Shown here one piece after another: positions 39,622 through 47,789 of a stretch of DNA of 64,000 bases. The DNA comes from a virus: IMG/VR virus record IMGVR_UViG_3300020153_000001, positions 62,001-126,000 of that record; one strand, 5' to 3'. Every line of letters begins with the position of its first letter. Positions within the stretch are counted from its first letter, which is position 1. The notes beneath the pieces were generated by a model. The model worked only from the letters and a program-made list of their open reading frames with translations, made no database searches and was not told the origin of the DNA. Made by a program: the position numbers and the translations under genes.

Positions 39622-40480
39622 ATACGACCTCCGGACGCTCGTGCTCTATATTACGAATAAACGCTTGTGTAAACAGGGTTGCCTTATGCCAACGGATTAC
39701 TATACCTCCTATTTGTGGCAGCGCTTGTCTAGCGCCTGGTATTTTATAAGCGAAAGGCGTCTTAAGTTGCCAGCCTGGTGTTGTCACAACTGTAGTAAGA
39801 CCTGACGCTGTATAGCACCGCACTTCCATGTGTCTGTGTCTATGGCTTCTTACGATCATGTCCGGGTGTCGCGAACCCCATCTTGTACATTCGACAAAGG
39901 ACTCAGAGAGTTCCTTCATTAGTGCGGTGCTCTCATAGTGCATCGATCCTGTTACTGAGATATGATGGGCAAAATGCGCTAAACCGCCTCCTATTTCTAA
40001 TAATAAGTCATATCTCGACGATTTGCCGTCCCTATTTTTTACAGTTCCTAGCTTACGGGCCAGTAGCTCTTCATATTCCGCGCTTGGACCTACGTGTGCC
40101 TCTGTACCACGAACGAGAAATATACGACCGTCGCATTTTTCCGCAATAGGCGCCAATACCTCGTATGCGATCTTTATCTGATCCGCTAAGTTATGCGTAA
40201 TCTGCGTTACAGATCTATGATGAACGCCATCTATTGTATCGCCGTTTATTACAACACAATAGTCTTCGTCGCCTAGTACGGAAGGAACCCAGCCGTTCCA
40301 AAACTCTTGCCACCAAGCCCAAAGCTTCTTTTGCAGTTCAGATGGCGAATAGTAGCCGCCCTCGTCGAGCGTCACGCCCTTGTCAGGACAAAGCCCTAAC
40401 TGACATCCACAATGTAGATCCGAGACAACAACGCACGCCTCAATCTTCTTTCTCCCGGTCGTTCTTCTGCTCTGACTCAT
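39608..40480 (-). CDS. Calcineurin-like metallophosphoesterase
   Basis: About 290 residues from ATG 40480 (MSQSRRTTGRKKIEACVVVS, with ACGAGG upstream). Metal ligands appear as VVSDLHCGCQL, INGDTIDGVHHRS, VRGTEAHVG and DMIVRSHRHRHM. These match the D-x-H, G-D, G-N-H-like and G-H-x-H blocks of this family, with TEAH in place of the usual NHD/E block. It probably hydrolyses phosphoesters on nucleic acid or nucleotides. It overlaps the upstream gene by 41 bases. Confidence 0.8.
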   Translation of the reverse strand: MSQSRRTTGRKKIEACVVVSDLHCGCQLGLCPDKGVTLDEGGYYSPSELQKKLWAWWQEFWNGWVPSVLGDEDYCVVINGDTIDGVHHRSVTQITHNLADQIKIAYEVLAPIAEKCDGRIFLVRGTEAHVGPSAEYEELLARKLGTVKNRDGKSSRYDLLLEIGGGLAHFAHHISVTGSMHYESTALMKELSESFVECTRWGSRHPDMIVRSHRHRHMEVRCYTASGLTTVVTTPGWQLKTPFAYKIPGARQALPQIGGIVIRWHKATLFTQAFIRNIEHERPEVVYVKR

Positions 40481-40865
40481 ACAGCGACCTCGTAGGAGCC
40501 CTGATATTAACTGCAAATACGTTTTTAAGAAGCATCGACGCAACACCGTAACACGCTATCAGCACGGCACTGAAAAACTGAGACGATGGGAATAACGACG
40601 ACACGGCGGTCAGTACGGCAATAACCATCAATATAGCACCATTAATAATATATTTATTCCTCCAGATAGGGCCTTCGTCTTCCTTTTTAGCCTGATACCA
40701 CCCATGTCTCCATGACCAATATTCCGGCGTACCAAATTTATATGGATTGTCTTCTTCTCCTATCTTTTCTCGATAAGAAAAGAAACCCTCCATAAACGGT
40801 TGGGACGTCTGCAAAGTCTTATGAAGATTTTTTGCGCTTACGAGCTCGAACTTTTTTATCTCCAT
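40440..40865 (-). CDS. Two-helix membrane protein with RMF/CrpP-like motif
   Basis: A 141-residue protein. NPYKFGTPEYWSWRHGWYQA (residues 40-59) is like the NPY...W..GW motif of small RMF/CrpP-type proteins. Two hydrophobic helices follow (INGAILMVIAVLTAVSSLF, FFSAVLIACYGVASMLL), then a charged tail. The combination of this motif with membrane anchors is not one I recognise. Function unknown. Confidence 0.7.
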   Translation of the reverse strand: MEIKKFELVSAKNLHKTLQTSQPFMEGFFSYREKIGEEDNPYKFGTPEYWSWRHGWYQAKKEDEGPIWRNKYIINGAILMVIAVLTAVSSLFPSSQFFSAVLIACYGVASMLLKNVFAVNIRAPTRSLYESEQKNDREKED

Positions 40866-41634
40866 TCTGTTCGCCCTTAGCGCTAAAAGTGGTCACTCGG
40901 ATGGCCCAAGCGTCGACACCATATCGTGTATTGAAGTAGGTTTCTGGAATGTAGCAAATGCCGCCTTTGCCCCACCTTTCGCTCCACGAATTCTGCGTCT
41001 CGACCCACCAACGGTCTCTATATTTCTTTAAACCAACTCCAAGCATTGCATGAAGCCCGACAACGTTACTAACTCGCTCTGGTACGAATCCGTCTTTGGT
41101 TACACTTTCAACAAATCCTCTCGTAACAGGTATCCCGAAAGACACGGCAAACCCGGATAGTATCGCAGAGCAAATTTCGTCGAAGCTTGTACAATCATAG
41201 CTCTCAGTTATACGATACTTTTTCGCTTCTTCTTTCCAGTTTCTAGGCCATCGGCTAGGTCGCCACTCATAGTGCGATATAAGCGATACAGGGCAGCAGC
41301 CGACGTTGGTGAGCGCCGTAATAGACCTGTCAAGCGTCGATCCGCCATCGACGCCACCGTTGATTTGGCCATACAAGCTACCTATGGACAGTTCAACGTC
41401 GCTCAAACCTGTCTGTATCCGACACAGCATAACAGCAGCAACACCTGACGCGGCCACACAGCTTCCTTGACCGTCTTGGTCTAGGATTCGCGGGATATAG
41501 TGCGACAAAGAAAAGTCATGCCACTGGTCACGAGGGATAACTGGCATGACCTCAGAGTAGATAGGACTTACTTCGCCGTAGGCAACGGTACGAGGCAATA
41601 AGCCAAAATGAAAGCCTTTATAGCTATCAGCCAT
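40819..41634 (-). CDS. Papain-like (C1 family) cysteine protease
   Basis: A 271-residue protein. ILDQDGQGSCVAASGVAAVM has the oxyanion Gln and catalytic Cys, VVGLHAMLGVGL the His, and WWVETQNSWSERWGKGG the Asn followed by the usual W-G-x-x-G. All key residues of a C1 protease are present. No signal peptide or clear propeptide. In a phage it may process virion proteins or attack host proteins; context gives no target. The C-terminus is very basic. Confidence 0.88.
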   Translation of the reverse strand: MADSYKGFHFGLLPRTVAYGEVSPIYSEVMPVIPRDQWHDFSLSHYIPRILDQDGQGSCVAASGVAAVMLCRIQTGLSDVELSIGSLYGQINGGVDGGSTLDRSITALTNVGCCPVSLISHYEWRPSRWPRNWKEEAKKYRITESYDCTSFDEICSAILSGFAVSFGIPVTRGFVESVTKDGFVPERVSNVVGLHAMLGVGLKKYRDRWWVETQNSWSERWGKGGICYIPETYFNTRYGVDAWAIRVTTFSAKGEQNGDKKVRARKRKKSS

Positions 41635-41645
41635 ATTTTACTCCT

Positions 41646-42629
41646 TTACCATCCGATATAGTAACGAGGAGTCGGACAATATCCACCTGGACACGACTGT
41701 GGTACAACCGGCCAGGGACTGTTTTGTATGACAGGAGCCGTAGACCAGCGGACGCTCGTATCTTTCTTCTCCTGCTGCGTCGTTGGCATATCCTTGACCC
41801 TGCTCTTTATACTATCGAAATCGTCGTTTCCTATCTTCGTGAGCACCCTTAAAAGATCATCTGACGTTCTAGGAAGCGGAAATTCGTGTAGACGCGTACC
41901 TTTTTCCGAGATTACAAACACATACGGCAGTCCTCGCCGAATTGCAAGATTAATCCACTCAATGTACTCCTTGGGCGGCGTGTTGCTCGGAGTAACGATA
42001 TCCTTGTCTATTTTGAAAAACGCCCAGTTCTTAGACTTAACATATCTGTCGACTTCGCGCGAGAAGATAACCGACGCTAACTGGGGGGTACGTTTGCTGC
42101 TTTCCTCTACTATAATCACACCCCATACTTTTTCGACTATAGGCTTAGGCTCAGGTTTCGGTTCTGGCTTTGGTTCAGGTTTTGGCTCAGGTTTAGGTTC
42201 TGGCTCAGGTTTTGGCTCAGGTTTCGGTTCTGGCTTTGGTTCAGGTTTGGGTTCTGGTCCTGGCGGCACCGACACTTCAATAGGCCATTCAGCGTATCCG
42301 ACGAGCTTGCCGGTATTGACAGTTAACCAAACGAGATACTTCGACGGATTATCCGCAGTAAAGAATATAAACGGTTTCGAGTCCCACGATATGGCAGGAA
42401 CTATCTTTACATTATCGCGCGGCCACACATAAACTTTCGCCGAATTGAGAACTTCAAGCGGCAAACCAGAAATTGTGAGAATAGCCACTTCTCCATACGT
42501 TACTTCGTTCGGGCCACTAAATGAGACGTTTAGTTCTTCAGGCGGGGCAGGGGGCATTGGTGGTTCGTCCTTTCCGCAACCGAGAATCGGAATCAACAAA
42601 ATCGTAGCAATAGCGAAAACGCGTTTCAT
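41646..42629 (-). CDS. Lipoprotein with Pro-Glu-Pro-Lys linker
   Basis: A 327-residue protein; start at 42629 with GGAG 7 bases upstream. MKRVFAIATILLIPILGCGK is a lipoprotein signal with lipobox ILGC. A beta-rich domain (residues 30-130) is followed by a long (PEPK)n linker, which could span periplasm or cell wall. A second domain (KVWGVIIVEESSKRTPQLAS, GLPYVFVISEKG) resembles a thioredoxin-like fold without a CxxC. It is probably surface or periplasm located; exclusion or host-surface function is possible. Confidence 0.75.
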   Translation of the reverse strand: MKRVFAIATILLIPILGCGKDEPPMPPAPPEELNVSFSGPNEVTYGEVAILTISGLPLEVLNSAKVYVWPRDNVKIVPAISWDSKPFIFFTADNPSKYLVWLTVNTGKLVGYAEWPIEVSVPPGPEPKPEPKPEPKPEPKPEPEPKPEPKPEPKPEPKPEPKPIVEKVWGVIIVEESSKRTPQLASVIFSREVDRYVKSKNWAFFKIDKDIVTPSNTPPKEYIEWINLAIRRGLPYVFVISEKGTRLHEFPLPRTSDDLLRVLTKIGNDDFDSIKSRVKDMPTTQQEKKDTSVRWSTAPVIQNSPWPVVPQSCPGGYCPTPRYYIGW

Positions 42630-42697
42630 AAGCACACTCCGGGCGAATGAAAGGGAAGGTCTATTCATAATTCATTATAGCCTATACCTTACCGAGC

Positions 42698-44950
42698 TCA
42701 AGATATAACAGCTCGCAAAATCCCGGCAAGCATGCCGCTCTGTTGTAGTTTTTCCCTGAATGCTGGGCTCAATGCGAGTATGGCACCGGCAAGCGTACCA
42801 ATTTTATGTCCGATTATGGCTCCAAGGCCCGCCTTTAGAGCTGTATATGCAATCTCTCCCGGAGTTACAGAGTTTCGCCCAGCAGCTAATGCTGTAGCAT
42901 ATACCGGTCCGGCCATGATTGCCTTTTCTATGCTGTCTAAATATCGATCACGTAGTATAACGTCCCGCCAATGCGGCTCGTTAACAACGTAGGTCGGTAC
43001 AGAGACGACCGGCTCCTTCGTCTTATCGTTAATCGGCGTAAACGGTGGATATTGAATCGTTAAATCCTGCCCCTTCTTCACCGGCCATGGTTCTAGGAAG
43101 CTTTCTAGGCCCTTTCCCTGATACATCCTGGAAAATCCGGCAAGGAGACCCGGCAGTGCCCCTAGCACACCGCCGAGCAGCGCTAGCCTGACTACTAGTT
43201 TGTTTGTGTCTACTGGTTTGCCGCGCTCTAACAGGTTCATAAGACCTGCCGCGGCAAGTGCCCCTATAGCACTAAGACCCGCAGCCAGCGCTCCACCGGC
43301 TAAACTCATAGATAGCGGCGTCGGCCCCCCAATCGGTTGGGTCATGGCTTCCATTGTATCATATACCCAGCCAAGGGGCGACCACTCGTTGCCTGCGACC
43401 TTTAATATACCTCCTTCTTCCGTTTGGACGTATAGCCTATTTTCCTTTATAGCACGGGCGGCTTCGTCCTTATATTTATCAAACAGCCGCCTCACTTCAT
43501 CGAACACATTAAGCCACTTATCGCGCTCGTTTGGGTCATCGACGATATTAAGATAAGCAACTTTTATCCTCGGCGGCGGGCTTGCTGGCGGCACGACAAC
43601 TTGCGGCTTATCTTCGTCGATGGCGATAAATACTGGTGCTCGCAGCGCTCCGGTTGGGAACTGCCCCTGTGCCTTCACTCTGGCAACTCTACCTATATAC
43701 TGATCTTTATTTTTCCACATATCTTCTCTGAATTCATCGCTAAATCCGGTTCCAACATATCCAGCAATGGGACCATCCGGCTCAAACGAATAATAAAATC
43801 CGCCAGCAGCTTTATCTTTATACTTACCTTCGCCCGGGGTTATACCGCGAATGTAGACGTTGAACTCCTCGACAAGCTTGGCTTTCATTGGCTCTTTGCC
43901 AGCCGGACGCAATATGACGCCTTCCTCTGTCCTTGGATGCTCTCCTTTCAGTATAGAATTCCACAGCTTTCTTGCTGACTCGGAAGTCGCTGCGGTTTGT
44001 ACTATGTCGAACGTATCTTTCGGCAGGTATGGCAGTACCTGTTCTTGTAATATTTTTAGTCGTTCTTGGTATTCTTTGTCTGCTATTGGTTTACCCCCGA
44101 TCCGAACTATGTCAAAAAGACTTACTTTTAGCTTTGTGCCGGTCTCTAGCTGCTTTATAAGGCTTTTTGCAATAACGGAATTGAGGAATGACCCTAACTC
44201 TTGTGGAGGTATTGCTTTACCTTCTCTTTCGCCCCATATTTCGCCGCCAAGTATAGAGTTTCTTATATCTGGAGGAAGTTCGATTTTCGGTCTGCCTCTG
44301 AGTATGCGCTCTGTATGAACTATCGGACGACCTGTCACAGATTTTCTAACGCTGTAAACTTCCACCGCGTCTTTAAGGAGCTTAATGATGCCGTGCGCAC
44401 CGTCAATTTTCTCCTGAAGCGTGTCGCCATTTTTCATTTTGTTAATGAATTCTTCGACCTTCTCCGGGTCTACAGACTTCATCCTTGGCTTTTCGTATTC
44501 AGGATATTCCGATGGCGTATTGTTAATAAGGTACCATCTTCGCCAGTCTTTTTTATCTCTAACGATAGTAAATCTTGATGGTAGACGTTGCTCGGCGGTT
44601 GTAAAGCTAATGGATTCTGGCGTTACATTTGTTATGAGGACTTGTGTTTCTAGTACCTTCTTGACATTACCAGCCCCGTAGCCGGACCGTATTCTCCCGC
44701 CGTAGTCTTTATAATCGTAGTCATGCAGCGGCTGTTGGATCGCAAGTATCTTGTCTCCTGTATCGGGTAAAAACTTACGAGCAGACCAAGAGAGTAGACC
44801 AAGATCCGGAGTACCAATACGGATATCATAGTGCTTACCCGCTCGCAAAGCGTCGTGTTCTTGTATCACGAGCGTGACAAGCTGCCCGGGTTTGAGAGCG
44901 GTGAAGTTACCAAACCTAGACTTGTCTTGTATTCCGGGAGCAAAAGCCAT
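42698..44950 (-). CDS. LigD-type phosphoesterase plus ATP-dependent ligase with hydrophobic C-terminus
   Basis: A 750-residue protein. Residues 25-70 (LVIQEHDALRAGKHYDIRIG, LLSWSARKFLP) match the LigD 3-prime-phosphoesterase domain. Residues 185-400 are a ligase adenylation domain: LQEKIDGAHGIIKL (motif I, K-x-DG), LGGEIWGE (III), EEGVILRP (IV), followed by an OB-like part (IGRVARVKAQGQFPTGALRA). Residues 540-750 hold Gly/Ala-rich hydrophobic helices. I know of no ligase with such a tail. The ATG follows a palindrome that supplies GGAG. It sits among virion genes, so delivery with the particle is conceivable. Confidence 0.8.
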   Translation of the reverse strand: MAFAPGIQDKSRFGNFTALKPGQLVTLVIQEHDALRAGKHYDIRIGTPDLGLLSWSARKFLPDTGDKILAIQQPLHDYDYKDYGGRIRSGYGAGNVKKVLETQVLITNVTPESISFTTAEQRLPSRFTIVRDKKDWRRWYLINNTPSEYPEYEKPRMKSVDPEKVEEFINKMKNGDTLQEKIDGAHGIIKLLKDAVEVYSVRKSVTGRPIVHTERILRGRPKIELPPDIRNSILGGEIWGEREGKAIPPQELGSFLNSVIAKSLIKQLETGTKLKVSLFDIVRIGGKPIADKEYQERLKILQEQVLPYLPKDTFDIVQTAATSESARKLWNSILKGEHPRTEEGVILRPAGKEPMKAKLVEEFNVYIRGITPGEGKYKDKAAGGFYYSFEPDGPIAGYVGTGFSDEFREDMWKNKDQYIGRVARVKAQGQFPTGALRAPVFIAIDEDKPQVVVPPASPPPRIKVAYLNIVDDPNERDKWLNVFDEVRRLFDKYKDEAARAIKENRLYVQTEEGGILKVAGNEWSPLGWVYDTMEAMTQPIGGPTPLSMSLAGGALAAGLSAIGALAAAGLMNLLERGKPVDTNKLVVRLALLGGVLGALPGLLAGFSRMYQGKGLESFLEPWPVKKGQDLTIQYPPFTPINDKTKEPVVSVPTYVVNEPHWRDVILRDRYLDSIEKAIMAGPVYATALAAGRNSVTPGEIAYTALKAGLGAIIGHKIGTLAGAILALSPAFREKLQQSGMLAGILRAVIS

Positions 44951-44970
44951 TTTTGACTCCGGAGTCAAAA
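44951..44970. repeat. 20-bp palindrome, copy 15
   Basis: Exactly fills the 20-bp gap between the stop at 44971 and the ATG at 44950, providing its GGAG. Confidence 0.95.
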
Positions 44971-46719
44971 CTAGACAAACTGAGGCTTAGTTACCACCTC
45001 CATGAGGGGTTTGATACCCATCCTTTCTTCCGGGCCGCTTAACGTTGTTGCTATCGCGAGCAAAGCTTCCGGCAAATCTATCTTACCTCTTTCCTTCTGG
45101 TCTTTTGTTTTAGCGACCTGGGTTTTTCGCTCTGGCGATATTTTCGTAATTTTCTGGTTATCCTGCCCCTGTCCAGGTCGAGGCTCAACAGTTTCGGCAG
45201 GATAATAGTCCATCGTAGCGCCGAGTACACGCATTAAAGTATCCCACCAATTGGTGGGCGGATTCTCGGCAACGTCTTTTATGGCACTTATGAGTCTTAT
45301 GCCGGTCTTATTTCGTCCAAGAACTGGCGATTGCGGTCTTTCCATGTTCTCCCTAACAAGCTTATCAACCTCTACAAATAAGTTGGGATCATAACGTCTA
45401 ATAATTTGTTCCGCCTCTGGGTATGTATACCCTATAAGTCCAGCAAAGTTCGCCGCGGCCGCCATTCTCGCGAGGCCGGGCGAGACGCCACCACGTATAA
45501 GCCCGGCTGCTAGCATACTCACATTGCGTTCAAACTCCATTAACTGGGCGCCTCTCAGCGCGTGTTGTACTCTCTGATCGTTAAAGTACGGCTTGTACAG
45601 ATTTGGACTTTGTAGAAGTATCAAAGCGTCTTGCGCCGACAGCCCGCTCTGTACTAGTAATGTATACGCCTGGTTGGCGTTAAATATTGGAATAGGCCGA
45701 CCGGACAGAATCTGCTGAGCAGCAGCATATCCCGGCGAACCAGGACGTAACTTTCCTTCGCTATATGCAAATACAAGGGCGCCGTACCATCTACCGCCCA
45801 TAGAGTTTATAGCATGAACTATTCTTTCGGCATCTTTTTTTAGCGCTTCATCCGCGGCAAGCTGACCAGCCCCGGCAGGGGCGAATATCGCCCTGAGCCT
45901 ATTTACTGTGAACCGTAAACGCTCTACCTGCTCGGCCGTAGCACCGCCTACCTTTTCTGGCGCAAGACTGGGAATCAGCGATTGGTACGCTACAACTGCG
46001 TCGCTAATATCGACGCTTTGACCGAGATCTTCCAGCAATAGAGCAGTTTTTACTACTGCAGGACCGTGTCTGTTTATGTCTCTTATAATCTCGTCAAAGC
46101 CGGCGTTATATTTAATAAGACCCATCGTCATCATGTGGTATACCATTTCGCCGTATGCGCCGGCCGGCATACCGCCTGTCTTGGCTATAAATTCGTGGCT
46201 CTTCAGGTCAGCATTGGCATATATGTTCTTGGCTATGTAGTCGGCTACATCTCTAAACAATAGTCTTCCAGACGGCCCTTTCCACGAAAGAGATGGGTCA
46301 AACTTCTGGAAAGCTGCCCCAACATAGTCGTATAGTTGGGTCAAGCTTCCCGTAGGCGCTAACAAATAGTCTAATGCCTCCGGGAAAAACAAATTTATGT
46401 AGTACACAATATCATAAATTAGCTTTCTGGTGTCATCCGGCGCGACACCGACATCTGGAAATCCAAACCACTTTGCGACTGAATTTACAATACGGTCAAC
46501 CTCCTTTTTCTCGAGCTCTGCTACTTCACCTCTTTCTGCAAGCCTTTTCCTAAACGCGGTAAGATCTCTTTTTGCGGCAGCGCTACGAGGCACTAAGCCC
46601 ATCTGATGCATGTACATGAGGGCGAACATTTTAAGAAGCGACCAGACCGCCTCAAGCGCGCTTGGCCCTTCTTCGGCCGTTTGCTGTTGAAATTGCTGTC
46701 CGACAGGAACTCTGGTCAT
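44971..46719 (-). CDS. Large virion-type protein, 582 aa
   Basis: Starts MTRVPVGQQFQQQTAEEGPS. Mostly helical and Ala-rich (VERLRFTVNRLRAIFAPAGA, ARMAAAANFAGLIGYTYPEA) with a Gln/Lys-rich segment near 515-550. No enzyme motif. Position and size suggest an internal or structural virion protein. No family was recognised. Confidence 0.65.
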   Translation of the reverse strand: MTRVPVGQQFQQQTAEEGPSALEAVWSLLKMFALMYMHQMGLVPRSAAAKRDLTAFRKRLAERGEVAELEKKEVDRIVNSVAKWFGFPDVGVAPDDTRKLIYDIVYYINLFFPEALDYLLAPTGSLTQLYDYVGAAFQKFDPSLSWKGPSGRLLFRDVADYIAKNIYANADLKSHEFIAKTGGMPAGAYGEMVYHMMTMGLIKYNAGFDEIIRDINRHGPAVVKTALLLEDLGQSVDISDAVVAYQSLIPSLAPEKVGGATAEQVERLRFTVNRLRAIFAPAGAGQLAADEALKKDAERIVHAINSMGGRWYGALVFAYSEGKLRPGSPGYAAAQQILSGRPIPIFNANQAYTLLVQSGLSAQDALILLQSPNLYKPYFNDQRVQHALRGAQLMEFERNVSMLAAGLIRGGVSPGLARMAAAANFAGLIGYTYPEAEQIIRRYDPNLFVEVDKLVRENMERPQSPVLGRNKTGIRLISAIKDVAENPPTNWWDTLMRVLGATMDYYPAETVEPRPGQGQDNQKITKISPERKTQVAKTKDQKERGKIDLPEALLAIATTLSGPEERMGIKPLMEVVTKPQFV

Positions 46720-46721
46720 GG

Positions 46722-47054
46722 TTATAGCAAGGCGTCGATTATAGCTCTAATGGCTTTAAAGATATTATTTCCGTCTATTATGACCCCCGTGATAACACCA
46801 CCTATGGCTCCGGTTAGAAGACTACGAAGGACGTTAAACCGCTTCTCCTGACATTGAAGACGATGCACCGATAACTTTTTATCGACATATTCTCTCATGT
46901 CATCTGATAGTTTACACGACCACTCTTTTAGAGTTCGCATAAACTCATCGTGGAGCTTGGTATTTTCGTTTTTAACTTCGATAAGTGCTTTGGATACGGC
47001 TGAATCTATCAAAGCTGATACCCACTCACGGTCCTGCGCTGTCAGTGGCGGCAT
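46722..47054 (-). CDS. Coiled-coil protein with C-terminal membrane segment, 110 aa
   Basis: Start at 47054 (MPPLTAQDREWVSALIDSAV) with AAGGAG. A charged helical part (ALIEVKNENTKLHDEFMRTL) is followed by a hydrophobic end (LLTGAIGGVITGVII). The plan resembles XhlA-type holin-associated proteins, so a lysis role is possible. It overlaps the cold-shock gene by 29 bases. Confidence 0.65.
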   Translation of the reverse strand: MPPLTAQDREWVSALIDSAVSKALIEVKNENTKLHDEFMRTLKEWSCKLSDDMREYVDKKLSVHRLQCQEKRFNVLRSLLTGAIGGVITGVIIDGNNIFKAIRAIIDALL

Positions 47055-47274
47055 CGGACTGCTCCTTAGTAAACTTAACAAGCCTAGCACGTACTCTCGA
47101 ATTGACTATATAGTCCTCGTATTCCACGTCGTATCCTGTTCGCAGATCGACAAACGGTACGTCGCCGACGTAGACTTTTACATGGAAGAATACGTCAGCG
47201 CCACCCCCAACAGGAGTGATAAAACCATAGCCCTTTTCGCGGAATATCTTCTTTATTTTGCCTTTCTTGAACAT
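47026..47274 (-). CDS. Cold-shock-domain protein
   Basis: An 82-residue protein. KKGKIKKIFREKGYGFITPV followed by GGGADVFFHVKVY matches the two RNA-binding motifs of CspA-like domains (K-G-x-G-F-I and V-F-x-H), with TGYDVEYED closing the barrel. It probably binds single-stranded RNA or DNA. Phage Csp-like proteins may act on mRNA or transcription termination. The tail is short and acidic. Confidence 0.85.
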   Translation of the reverse strand: MFKKGKIKKIFREKGYGFITPVGGGADVFFHVKVYVGDVPFVDLRTGYDVEYEDYIVNSRVRARLVKFTKEQSDAATDSAGP

Positions 47275-47292
47275 AGCGAGCCTACCTCCATA

Positions 47293-47775
47293 CTAATCAA
47301 CCATTAGCACGGATTTGAAATGACTTATAAGCGCCAGTATAATAGCCTCGGCCTCGATAGTGCCGACGTGCCGACTGAGCGACTTGAAGACTATATCCGG
47401 TACACCGGCTATAACGCACAACTTGTCTTCCGTCAATAGTTTCGACCAAAAGTCCAACACTTTACCGCCGCCCAACGTGCTATAATCGAACTTATCTAAC
47501 CGTATCGCAGACGAAACAACCGACGCGACTTCTGTCGAACTTTCTGGCTCAGCGCCACCATAAACAAGCTCGACAATTCGGTCGAGAGGAATACGCATTA
47601 CCTGGTTTAGGCCGTGTGTCGCCACAAAATATATAATAGCTTTGACAATGTCTGACTCTGTGGCTCGCCCTGCCGAAACATTATGTAGTATTTCTTCTTC
47701 CGATACGGACAGAAACGAATCCGGATCTGAGAAAAATTCCGCTACTTTATTATTTAGAAGCTCCCTTAACGACAC
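47293..47775 (-). CDS. Hypothetical protein, 160 aa
   Basis: Starts MSLRELLNNKVAEFFSDPDS. Helical, acidic, no motif (SEEEILHNVSAGRATESDIV, LGGGKVLDFWSKLLTEDKLC). Located between the cold-shock gene and the 962-residue virion gene. Function unknown. Confidence 0.7.
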   Translation of the reverse strand: MSLRELLNNKVAEFFSDPDSFLSVSEEEILHNVSAGRATESDIVKAIIYFVATHGLNQVMRIPLDRIVELVYGGAEPESSTEVASVVSSAIRLDKFDYSTLGGGKVLDFWSKLLTEDKLCVIAGVPDIVFKSLSRHVGTIEAEAIILALISHFKSVLMVD

Positions 47776-47789
47776 CGTACTCTATCCTT

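Noticed and set aside
42110-42270. Plus-strand Gly/Ser/Phe repeat frame opposite the lipoprotein linker
   Set aside because: It is the antisense reading of the Pro-Glu-Pro-Lys codon repeat; no start context.
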